Source: JAJNBA01 sp963842295
Lineage (GTDB): Bacteria; Actinomycetota; UBA4738; HRBIN12
Direction of reading: 5' to 3'
Assembly: GCA_963842295.1 (NCBI GenBank)
Contig: CAWJFY010000005.1
Location: forward strand, 248,001-312,000
Length of the DNA: 64,000 nt
Shown: positions 54,434 through 63,747 of the stretch, piece after piece
How the letters are laid out: each line of letters starts with the position of its first letter
Numbering within the stretch: position 1 is the first letter of the stretch
Made by a program: the position numbers and the translations under genes
The notes under the pieces: generated by a model
Told to the model about the DNA's origin: nothing
Seen by the model: the letters and a program-made list of their open reading frames with translations, nothing else
Databases searched by the model: none

Positions 54434-56740
54434 GTGGGCAGTCATCGCGCCCTGTTGGTCGCGAACTCGAAGTTCTACGAGGATCCCGCGCATCTTCCGG
54501 AGCTCAACGCCCCGATCTACGACATGGCGCGCCTCAAGGAGGCGCTGACCCATCCGACGATCAGCGTCTTCGACCCGGGGCAAGTCAAGCTCCTCCCGAA
54601 CGCTCGGTGCGCCGACGCGCTCCTGGCGATCGAGAGCTTCCTCCTCGATTGCAAGCACGATGACACGCTGCTCCTCTATTACAGCGGCCACGGGAAGCTC
54701 GACATCAACAACAACTTCTTCCTCTGCGCCGCGGACACGAGGCTGGATCGACTGCTCTCGACCGCGATCCGGGACGAGCAGGTCAACGCGATGATGAGGT
54801 CGTCGCCGGCGCGAAGCTTCGTCTTGATCCTCGATTGCTGCAGCTCTGGAGGGTGGAAGAGTGCCACGGACCTGTTGCCTGACCCTCTCACCGGATCGGG
54901 TCGCTTCCTGATCACAAGTTCGCGCGCGGGCCAGAACTCCGTCGACGCCGCGGTGGTCACGGAATCCAGCCCCTTCACGAAGTACCTGGTGGAAGCCATC
55001 ACGGATGCCGATGTCGACGTCGACGTCGACGGGTTCGTCGACATCGACGAGATCTACAGATACGTCGAGCGGAACCTGAGGGACAGCGGCCAACAGGCGC
55101 AGCGTGACTTCGACAAGTCGGTGGGGAGCGTCGCGTTGGCCCGACGACCGGCGAAGAAGACGAAGGTTGTACCCGAACCCACCCTGCCGATCGGGCCGCT
55201 GGAGCCGCCGAGCCTATCGGTGGTGCCGGAACGGATCGAGGTCACCGGCGTCCGCCCCGACGACCTCCCGGTGGTCGAACGGATCTACGTCTTCAACCGA
55301 GGCGGTGGCGTCCTCGATTGGGAGGCAGACTCCGACGACCCATGGATCAGCCTGGAGCCGTTGGACGACTTCGTCAGGGTGTCGCTCGCACCGACCGCAG
55401 CGGGATCGAGCCGTGGGGCGGTCTACGTGCGCGAGCGCGACGGCGCCGTGGAGCGAGTTCCGGTCCAGATCCTGCTCGAGAAAGGCCGGACACCGTGGTG
55501 GACGCGGCTGTGGTCGTCACTCGTCGGGTCCGGGTGGACCCGAGCCAAAAAGATGGTCGTGGCAGCTGTGGCTTTCGTGGTGGTTGTCGCGCTCGTGCTC
55601 GCGGCGATCGACGACCCCACGCCTCCGGTCCCAGGCGGAGACGGAAAGCCGCCGACGGAGATGGTCCTCGGATGGGAAACGGCCACCCTCGACCAGAGTG
55701 GTCCGGCGCCCGCGGTCATCGACGGGATCACGGCGAACGAGGGACAGCTCGTCGCGGTGGGCTCACGGGGGTCGAAGGCGGCGACGTGGGTGCTCAGCGG
55801 CGATGAGTGGAAGGCCGTGGAGAGCTCCGCGCCCGGGGAGGGGGTGATCACCGGGATCACCGCGTTCGCGGGAAGATTCATCGCCGTCGGCGCGAGCACG
55901 ACACCTGATGGCAGGGATGCAGCTGCCTGGTGGGTCTCCCTCGAAGGCGAGCTGACTCCCATCGACGGCTTCGATCGGCCCGGCGACCAGATCATCAACA
56001 AGGTGCACTCGTCGGGTGATGTCGGCCTGGTCGCCGTCGGGAAGGACGAGGACGACGGTGCCATCTGGTACTCGGGGAACGGCGACGACTGGACCCTCGA
56101 TCCGGACGTTGAGGACGTGCTCGGAGGAGCGGGCGAGCAAGTGCTGTCGCGCGTCACGTCGTTCACGCCGAAAGGTAGTACCACGAGGATGCTGATCGCC
56201 GTCGGGTACGAGAAGAACGGGTCCGAAGAAGATGGTGCGGTTTGGATCGCGGAGGACCCGTCCACGTGGCAGCGCGTCTCGGACGACGCTTTCGAGGGTG
56301 CCGAGCTCCAGCGGATCATCGATGTGACCGCGAACCCACACGGTGGAGTCGTCGCGGCTGGCTACGCCGGGTCGGGTGAGGGTGACCTGGATGCTGCCCT
56401 CTGGTCCTCGGATGACGGCATGCACTGGGAGCCACTGCCGTCCGACCTCTTGGGTGGTCCCGGCGACCAGTGGATCGATCGTTTGATCTCGCCGAAGCCC
56501 GAGACCGGGCTACCGATGTTCGTCGCTGCCGGCGCCGATGAGTCGAGCGAAACGCGGGATGCGGCCTTGTGGTACATCGATGACGACGAGTTCCAGAAGC
56601 AGACGAGCATCGGGATCTCCTTGGGAGGCGAGGGTGACCAGCAGATCCTCTCCCTCTTCGGTCGGCCGACAGGGATCCTCGCCGTCGGCTACGACAGCCG
56701 GTCGGAAGAACAGCTCGCTGCGATCTGGTTCGGCGAGTAG
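54434..56740 (+). CDS. EACC1-associated caspase with EF-hand-like loop, TM helix and C-terminal propeller
   Basis: 768 residues. The N-terminal caspase/C14 domain (1-235) has catalytic His86 (LYYSGHGKLD) and Cys136 (LILDCCSSGGW). A 12-residue stretch, DVDVDGFVDIDE (195-206), fits an EF-hand calcium loop. Then comes a BACON/Ig-like domain (ERIEVTGVRPDDLPVVER, WEADSDDPWISLEP), a TM helix (~372-393, VVAAVAFVVVVALVLAAI) and about 340 residues with seven repeats marked A-x-W (ATWVLSGDEW, AIWYSGNGDDW, AVWIAEDPSTW, ALWSSDDGMHW and others), suggesting a seven-bladed propeller sensor outside the membrane. It starts 3 bp after the likely EACC1 stop. A cytosolic protease controlled by an external or ligand-bound sensor is inferred. 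Confidence 0.85.
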   Translation: MGSHRALLVANSKFYEDPAHLPELNAPIYDMARLKEALTHPTISVFDPGQVKLLPNARCADALLAIESFLLDCKHDDTLLLYYSGHGKLDINNNFFLCAADTRLDRLLSTAIRDEQVNAMMRSSPARSFVLILDCCSSGGWKSATDLLPDPLTGSGRFLITSSRAGQNSVDAAVVTESSPFTKYLVEAITDADVDVDVDGFVDIDEIYRYVERNLRDSGQQAQRDFDKSVGSVALARRPAKKTKVVPEPTLPIGPLEPPSLSVVPERIEVTGVRPDDLPVVERIYVFNRGGGVLDWEADSDDPWISLEPLDDFVRVSLAPTAAGSSRGAVYVRERDGAVERVPVQILLEKGRTPWWTRLWSSLVGSGWTRAKKMVVAAVAFVVVVALVLAAIDDPTPPVPGGDGKPPTEMVLGWETATLDQSGPAPAVIDGITANEGQLVAVGSRGSKAATWVLSGDEWKAVESSAPGEGVITGITAFAGRFIAVGASTTPDGRDAAAWWVSLEGELTPIDGFDRPGDQIINKVHSSGDVGLVAVGKDEDDGAIWYSGNGDDWTLDPDVEDVLGGAGEQVLSRVTSFTPKGSTTRMLIAVGYEKNGSEEDGAVWIAEDPSTWQRVSDDAFEGAELQRIIDVTANPHGGVVAAGYAGSGEGDLDAALWSSDDGMHWEPLPSDLLGGPGDQWIDRLISPKPETGLPMFVAAGADESSETRDAALWYIDDDEFQKQTSIGISLGGEGDQQILSLFGRPTGILAVGYDSRSEEQLAAIWFGE

Positions 56741-56857
56741 CCCTCTCAGACCGTGAAGGACCTCGTCGCGGGCAGCGGGCTCATGTTCGAGGACGCCGGC
56801 CTCCACGAGCTCAAGGGTGTACCCGACCGCTGGCGCCTCTACCGGGTGACCGGGTAG
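56741..56857 (+). pseudogene. 3' remnant of a class III cyclase (hydrolase-cyclase type)
   Basis: Directly after the caspase stop, the frame encodes SQTVKDLVAGSGLMFEDAG, LHELKGVPDRWRLYRVTG and a TAG at 56855-56857. This matches the C-terminal end of 44484-45842 (STVKDLVAGGGLTLEDAGEY...ELKGVPERWRLYR). Nothing of the rest of that gene lies upstream; the caspase gene abuts it. It is best read as the tail of a cyclase gene displaced by the conflict module. The DNA differs at many third positions from 45730-45842, so it is a separate old paralogue, not a recent copy. Confidence 0.8.
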
Positions 56858-56889
56858 TACGCCGTAGGTCGCTCGGGCCATAATCCCCC

Positions 56890-59800
56890 ATGGTCGGCGA
56901 GGACCCGCAGGTCGCGGAGGGACGGGTGGGCACTGGCGACGCCCTGATCCGCACGTTCCTGATCGCCGATGTCCGCGGATACACGGTCTTCACGCAGGAA
57001 CGCGGCGACGAGGCCGCTGCGGTGCTGGCCGGCAAGTTCGCCACGGTGGCTCGCGAGATCCTCGAGGCCCGGGGCGGAACCCACCTGGAGCTCCGCGGCG
57101 ACGAGGTCCTCGCGGTCTTCGACTCCGCTCGACAGGCGATCCGGGCGGCGATCGAGCTGCAGCGGCGGTTCGTCGACGAGACCGTGGCGGACCCGACACT
57201 GCCGCTCGCGGTCGGGATCGGCCTAGACGCGGGGGAGGCCGTGGCCGTCGACGATGGCTACCGCGGCGGGGCTCTCAACCTGGCGGCGCGCCTGTGCAGC
57301 ATCGCCGCGCCGGCCGAGATCCTCGCCAGCCCGGCGGTCACGCACCTCGCGAGGAAGGTCGAGGGCGTTGCCTACGTCGATCGCGGATCCGTCCAGCTCA
57401 AGGGGCTCGCGGACCCGGTCCACGTCATCCGCCTCCGGGCGGAAGCGAACGACGCGGCGGACGACATGGCGTTCCGCAGAGCGCTCGGATCGTCGGCCGC
57501 CCGTCTCACGCCGGCGGTCCCCGGGGCGATCGTCGTCAATCCGTACAAGGGCCTCCGTGCGTTCGAGGAAGGCGACGTGGCCGACTTCTTCGGACGCGAA
57601 GAGCTCGTCGAGGAGCTCATCAAGCGGGTGAAGCAGACCCGGTTCCTGGCGGTCGTCGGACCGAGCGGGAGCGGCAAGTCGTCCGTCGTGCGGGCCGGTC
57701 TGATCCCGGCGCTCCGGCGCGGCGCGATCGCCGGGTCCGAGGCGTGGCACATCGCGGACATGTTCCCGGGCGCTCACCCGTTGGATGGATTGGAGTCCGC
57801 GCTGCTTCGCGCCGCGCCGAACCCGCCGGCGAGCCTGATGGAGCAGCTCGAGCGCGACGAGCATGGGCTCCACCGCGCGGTCCTCCGGCTCCTCCCGTCG
57901 GACCAGAGCGAGCTCGTCCTCGTGATCGACCAGTTCGAGGAGGTGTTCACGCTCGTCGAGGACGAGGCCGTCCGGACGCACTTCCTCGGGAGCCTCGAGG
58001 CCGCCGCGAACGACCCGAGGAGCCGCCTGCGCGTGGTCGTCACCCTGCGGGCCGACTTCTACGACCGGCCGTTGCTCTACCGAGGCTTCGCGGAGCTGTT
58101 CAAGTCCCGGGTCGAGGCGCTGGTCCCACTGTCGGCCGAGCAGCTCGAGCGGGCGATCTCGGGGCCGGCCAAGCGTGTCGACGTTTCGCTCGAGCCGGGC
58201 CTCGTCGCCGCGATGATGGCCGACGTCGCCGAGGAACCGGGCGCCCTGCCGCTGATGGAGTACGCGCTCACGGAGCTCTTCGAGCGGCGCGACGGCCGCA
58301 CGTTGTTCCTCGAGGCCTACCGGCAGATCGGCGGCGTGTCCGGGGCACTCGGTCGCCGGGCCGAGGAGCTCTACTCCGAGCTCGACGACGTCGGCAAGGA
58401 GGCCGCCCGCCAGCTGTTCCTCCGCCTCGTGGCGCTCGGGGAGGGGTCCGAGGACACCCGGCGTCGGGTGCCGCGATCGGAGGTCGACTCGCTCGACGTC
58501 GACCAAGAGGCGATGACCGCTGTCCTCGACGCGTTCGGCACCTCCCGGCAGCTCTCGTTCGACCGGGACGCGCGGACGGGTGCGCCCACGGTCGAGCTGG
58601 CGCACGAGGCGATGCTCACGGCGTGGCCCCGGCTTCACCGGTGGATCGACGCCGCTCGCGAAGACCTCCGCACCGAGCGGCGCCTCTCGACGGCCGCGAA
58701 GGAATGGATCGAGGCGGATCGCGAGCCATCGTTCCTGCTCGCCGGCTCGCGGCTCGCGCAGGCCGAGACCTGGGAGGCCGAGTCCGGCGTCGCGGCGACG
58801 CCTGAGGAGCGTGACTACATCGCGGCGTCGCGCGCGGAGCGGGATCGGCGACAGGCCGAGGAGGTGGCTCGCGAAGCGCACGAACGCGATCTCGAGCGCA
58901 GATCAGTCCGGCGGCTCCGAGCGATCGTTGCGGTCCTCGCGGCGGCGGCCCTCGTCGCGGCAGGCCTCACGGTCTTCGCGATGGGCCAGCGTGGGAAGGC
59001 CCAGGCGCAGGAGCGGAACGCCACCGCGCGCGAGCTCGCGGCTGCCTCGGTCGCGAACCTCGAGGTCGACCCCGAGCGAAGCATCCTCCTCGCCCTCGAG
59101 GCGATCGACGTCACCCGCTCCGCCGACGGCACGGTGCTGCCCGAGGCGGAGGAGGCGCTCCACCGAGCCGTGATCGCCTCTCGGCTCGTGCTGACCGAGC
59201 CGGACCTCGGCGGCACCGTCGACTGGAGCCCCGAGGGCGTCTTCGTGACCGAGGGCCCCGAGAACACCGGGACGATCGATCTCCGGGACGCCACGACCGG
59301 CGACTCCGTCAGATCGTGGACGGGGCACGAGAACAGCGACGTGAACGACGTCCGCTTCTCGCCCGATGGCTCGACCCTCGCAACGACCGGCGACGATGGC
59401 CTCCTGAAGATGTGGGATCCCGAGACCGGGGAACTGATCGCGAGCGTGGCGGGGACGACGGGCGCCGTGGGGCAGTCGTTCGACGCGGACGGCAGACTCG
59501 TCGCCGCCGCGTGGCCGGAGGACGACACGGTCCGAGTGGCCGAGGCCGCCACCGGCAAGATCGTGCGCACGTTCGAGGGATTGGACACGTTCGTGTTCGA
59601 TACTGCCCTCAGTCCGGACGGGAGCCGGCTGGTGGTCGGGAGCGCCGATGTGGACATCGCGTCGGTGTTCGACGTCCGAACCGGCGAGGTCGTCGTCGAG
59701 CTCCCGAGGCACACGTACTCCGTCAACTCCGTCTCGTGGAGCCCGGACGGCCGATGGATCGCCACAGGCTCCGGCGACTCGTCGGTTCGCGTCTGGAACG

Positions 59801-61120
59801 CGGCGACCGGCAGGCTGGAGGAGCGGCTGCTCGGACACACCGGCGTCGTGGTCACCGTCGACTGGTCGCCCGATTCGCAACGCATCGTCTCCGGCGGGAG
59901 CGACGGAACGGCGCGCGTGTGGGAGCTCGAGGTGCACCGGACCCGGGGGACCGTCGAGGTCGAGGGCCGCCAGGTGTACCTCTTGTCGGCCCAGCAGACC
60001 CAGTCGGGGCTGTTCGCGGCGTTCTCGCCCGACGGGCAGGGCGTCATCACGGGCGACGTCGGGATCGCCGCGGTCAAGATCTGGGACCTGTCGCTCGAGG
60101 GCGACGCCGAGGTCTTCAACGCCCGGACGGACTACCTGGCGCCGGTCGATGTGGCGTACCTCCCGGACGGGCGGATCGTCGCGTCGTACGACCGTGGATC
60201 CGTCGCGATCTGGGACGCCCGTCGTGACGCGACCACGCCGGAGGCGACGCTCGGCCCCGGGACCGGCTCGGGAAATCCCGTGTATCTGATCGCGCCGAGC
60301 CCGGACGGCGAGCTGGTCGCGATGGTGCGCAACGAGGCGGCAGTCGTCTCGGTGTGGAACGTCGAGGCGGGAACAGCCGCCTTCGATTACGACGTTCGGC
60401 GCGATGTCATCACGTCGATCGATTGGAGCGCCGACGGTCGGTACCTCGCCGTCGGCGGGTACGACGGCACACTGCACGTGCTCGACGCGGACGACGATGG
60501 ACGCGCCACGCGCGTCGGCTCCGAGCCGGATCCCCACGCCATCCAGGCGCTCGCCTTCGCGCCGGACGGTCGGACGATCGCCACCGCGAGCTTCAACCAA
60601 CAGCAGCCGGACACGAACCACGTGTCGATCTGGGACTGGAGGGCCCAGAAGGTCGTTCGGGAGCTCGACGCCGTGGGCGCGTCGTCGCTCGCCTACGACG
60701 GATCCGGAGAGCGGCTCGCGATCGGGTTCTACGACGGGACCGTCGAGATCCGCCACGCCTCGACGGGCGACGGTCGATCGTTCGTTCCGTGCGGGATCGG
60801 TCACCGTCATGAATGTCGCCTTCAGCCCGGACGGCAGGATGCTCGCGACCGGCGGGGAGGATGCGACGATCCGCCTCTTCGACACCCACGCCGAGACCGG
60901 CGCGCAACAGCTGGTGCTCCGAGGACACGAGTTCCTCGTCTCGGGCCTGGACTTCAGCCCCGACGGGAAGCGGCTGGCATCCGCGACCCCCGACGGTGTG
61001 GTGCGCGTGTGGGCGCTCGACCTCGACGAGCTGATCGCGATCGCGGAGGCCGAGCTGACTCGCGGCCTGACCGACGACGAGTGCCGTCAGTATCTGCACC
61101 TCGAGGAGGGATGTGCGTGA
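56890..61120 (+). CDS. Class III cyclase-nSTAND1 ATPase-TM-WD40 protein, one frame break
   Basis: About 1410 residues. A cyclase-like domain (~15-180) has FLIADVRGYTVFTQE and ELRGDEVLAVF; GLDAGEAVAVDDG follows. An nSTAND1 NTPase starts NPYKGLRAFEEGDVADFFGR, with P-loop GPSGSGKSSV (~257-265) and Walker B VLVIDQFEEVF (~344). A TM helix lies at ~674-698 (AIVAVLAAAALVAAGLTVFA). At least ten WD40 repeats follow (SPDGSTLATTGDDGLLKMWD, SPDGRWIATGSGDSSVRVWN). A frame break near 60795 precedes VTVMNVAFSPDGRMLATGG; the repaired end is LHLEEGCA at 61120. STAND ATPases sense ligands through repeats and oligomerise, here presumably gating the cyclase. Confidence 0.87.
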
Positions 61121-61161
61121 TGAACGATCGCTCGCAGACGGGCTGAGGGAGCCTTGGCAGC

Positions 61162-63675
61162 GTGAGGGACGACCTTCCCGCAGGCACCGTCACCCTTGTC
61201 TTCACCGACATCGAGGGGTCGACGAAGCTGCTCCACGAGCGCGGCGCGGAAGCGTATGCGGAGGCGCTGGCCGAGCACCGGAGGCTGGTCCGGCAGGCGT
61301 TCGCGCGACACCATGGCATCGAGGTCGATTCGCAGGGCGACGCGTTCTTCTTCGTGTTCCGGACGCCGCGGGACGCACTCGAGGCGGCATCCGAGGGGCT
61401 CATCGCTTCGAGGGGCGGCGAGGTCCAGGTCCGGATAGGTGTTCACACGGGCACACCCCTCCTCACGTCCGACGGGTACGTCGGCGCGGACGTCCACCGC
61501 GCGAGCCGCATCGCCGACGCCGGACACGGGGGTCAGATCCTCGTCTCCGCCACGACGGCGACGCTCGTCGAGGCCGATGGGTTCGCGCTCGTCGACCTCG
61601 GGAAACATCGACTGAAGGATCTGGCTCGACCGGAGCGGCTCTTCCAGTTCGGATCGGACGTGTTTCCGCCGATCAGGAGCCTGTCGCCGTCGAACCTCCC
61701 CGCTCCGACCACGGCGTTCCTCGGTCGTCGGGCTGAACTCGAGCGTGTGAAGGCGATCCTCGCCGACCGGAACGTGCGCGTCGTCACCCTCACCGGAACC
61801 GGTGGGATCGGGAAGACCCGGCTCGCTTTGCAGGCCGCCAGGGAGAGCTCGGAGCGTTTCCCCGACGGGCGATGGTGGGTACCGCTCGCCCCCCTCTCGG
61901 ATCCGCAGCTCGTTCGGTCGGCTCTGGCCGCGGCGTTGGCCACGGAAGAACCTCGGGAGGCCGTCGCCGCCTCCGACCCGATACCACGCCTCGGTACCGG
62001 AAGCTCACTGGTCCTCCTCGACAGCGCGGAGCACCTCTTGCCCTCGCTGGCCGAAGAGCTCGCACCGCTCATCGGTGGAGCGGAGGGAGCGACGTTCCTC
62101 CTCACCAGCCGAGCGCCTCTCCACCTGGAATCAGAGTTCGAGTACCCGGTCCCAGCCATGAGCGAAGACGACGCAACATCCTTCTTCCTCTCGAGAGCGA
62201 AGGCGGCCGGTATCGAACTGGAGCCTTCCACGGCTCAGTCGCGCCTGTGCGAGCGGCTCGATCACCTTCCGTTGGCGATGCAACTCGTCGCCGCACAACT
62301 GAAGGTGTTCACGATCGAGCAGCTGACCGAAAGGCTGTCGCACCTCCTCGACGTCCCGGGTCAGCGCGATGCGGACCCACGACATCGGACCCTTCGCGCC
62401 GCGATCGAGGGGAGTCACTCGCTCCTCTCGCTCGAGGAGCAGCAGGCATTCCGGCGCATCTCGGTCTTCCCTGCGGGTGCCACTGCGGAGGCCCTGGAAG
62501 CGATCACGGAGACGGGGCTCGACACCCTCTTCGGTCTCCTGGACGCCAGCCTGCTCCGCCGTCGGGATGGCGCTACCGAGCCTCGATTCTGGATGCTCCA
62601 GACGATCCGGGAGTTCGCGCGCGAGCGTCTGGAGCTGGCGGACGAGGTCCGACTCATGCGCGCCCGTCACGCGGGTTTCTACCGGGCCATCGCCTCCAGA
62701 GCGGGCCGTGCGATCGACGTCGGGACGGAGGACTGGCTCGGGATCCTGGATGCGGAGGTCGAGAACATGCGAGCCACGCTGTCGTGGTTCCTCGAAGAGG
62801 AGGATCTCGAGGCTGCGCAGGACGTGGCCGGCTCTTTCGGAAGGTATTGGATCGAGCGAGGGTCACTGGCGGAGATGCGATCGTGGCTGGAGCGATCGCT
62901 CTCGGGTGGTTCCCGTCACGGCCCCGCCTTCGCCGGGGCGATCAATCGGCTTTCATCGGTCGTCTACCTGCAAGGCGAGTACGAGCTCGCGCGCACCACG
63001 GCCGAGGAGGCGCTGACGGCCGCTCGCGCCGTCGGCGATCCGGTGGGGATCCAGTACGCACTGACCAACCTCGCCAACGCACTGGAGGCGATGGATCTCC
63101 TGGATGAGGCGTGGCCGATCGAGGAAGAGGTCCTGCGGATCTGCAGGGATCTGCGGGCTGAGTATCCGCGGCTCTTGACCTTGGCACTCATCAACATCTC
63201 GTATTCCGTGTTGATCCGCGGTTGGTACGAGGACGCGGTCGGGTACGCGGAGGAGGCCATCTCGGTCGCCAGAGAGCTCGGTGACCCGTGGAGCGAGGGC
63301 GTCGCGCGGTGCAACCTCGCGGAGGCCTCCCTCCGCCTGGGCAGGGTCGACCGAGCGGCCGACCATGTCGTGGACGCGATCGCGACCGCGGTCGGGGTCT
63401 CGGACCGTCTTCTGCAAGCGGACTGCCTGGTGGTATCGGCTGGGGTCGCGGTCGAGCGGGGCGATCACACGTCTGCCGCTCGGATGCTCGGAGCGTCGGA
63501 GGGGCTGCGTCAAGCGTTGCAGTACGAGGCGCAACCTGCCGAACGGGCATTGCGCGAGGACACCCTGTCGAAGATCCGAAGCGCGATCGGCGAGGCCGCC
63601 TTGACGCACGCCTGGTCGGAAGGCGCGGACCTGGATGTGGAGGAGACCCTCGCTCTGTTCGGAGCTGTCCGCTAG
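61162..63675 (+). CDS. Class III cyclase-NB-ARC-type ATPase-TPR regulator
   Basis: 837 residues from a GTG. The cyclase domain (8-165) has TLVFTDIEGSTKLLHERG, DSQGDAFFFVFRT and GVHTGTPLLTSDGYVGADVH. The ATPase (~190-450) has P-loop LTGTGGIGKTRLALQ and Walker B SLVLLDSAEH, then LPLAMQLVAAQL as in LuxR/AfsR-type STAND proteins. The C-terminal TPR region (~540-830) includes YELARTTAEEALTAARAVGD and EDAVGYAEEAISVARELG. It lacks a LuxR DNA-binding domain, so its output is probably cyclic nucleotide rather than transcription. It follows the nSTAND gene by ~40 bp. Confidence 0.88.
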   Translation: MRDDLPAGTVTLVFTDIEGSTKLLHERGAEAYAEALAEHRRLVRQAFARHHGIEVDSQGDAFFFVFRTPRDALEAASEGLIASRGGEVQVRIGVHTGTPLLTSDGYVGADVHRASRIADAGHGGQILVSATTATLVEADGFALVDLGKHRLKDLARPERLFQFGSDVFPPIRSLSPSNLPAPTTAFLGRRAELERVKAILADRNVRVVTLTGTGGIGKTRLALQAARESSERFPDGRWWVPLAPLSDPQLVRSALAAALATEEPREAVAASDPIPRLGTGSSLVLLDSAEHLLPSLAEELAPLIGGAEGATFLLTSRAPLHLESEFEYPVPAMSEDDATSFFLSRAKAAGIELEPSTAQSRLCERLDHLPLAMQLVAAQLKVFTIEQLTERLSHLLDVPGQRDADPRHRTLRAAIEGSHSLLSLEEQQAFRRISVFPAGATAEALEAITETGLDTLFGLLDASLLRRRDGATEPRFWMLQTIREFARERLELADEVRLMRARHAGFYRAIASRAGRAIDVGTEDWLGILDAEVENMRATLSWFLEEEDLEAAQDVAGSFGRYWIERGSLAEMRSWLERSLSGGSRHGPAFAGAINRLSSVVYLQGEYELARTTAEEALTAARAVGDPVGIQYALTNLANALEAMDLLDEAWPIEEEVLRICRDLRAEYPRLLTLALINISYSVLIRGWYEDAVGYAEEAISVARELGDPWSEGVARCNLAEASLRLGRVDRAADHVVDAIATAVGVSDRLLQADCLVVSAGVAVERGDHTSAARMLGASEGLRQALQYEAQPAERALREDTLSKIRSAIGEAALTHAWSEGADLDVEETLALFGAVR

Positions 63676-63747
63676 GCCCAGCCCGCTGCACGCGGAGCGT
63701 GGTCCGCCTCGCTTGCCGCCGAGGTCCACGGGCGCAAGGATGCGCAC

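Noticed and set aside
54431..54663. In-frame extension of EACC1 into the caspase gene
   Set aside because: It overlaps the caspase start region in another frame and is Arg/Ser-rich. A single extra C in a homopolymer explains it.
55008..55045. GTCGAC-rich stretch as a regulatory repeat
   Set aside because: It lies inside the caspase coding sequence and is explained by the Asp-Val codons of the EF-hand-like loop.
60796..61146. Literal C-terminus of the nSTAND-WD40 protein
   Set aside because: The translation turns into Arg-rich noise after 60795, while another frame continues perfect WD40 repeats to 61120.
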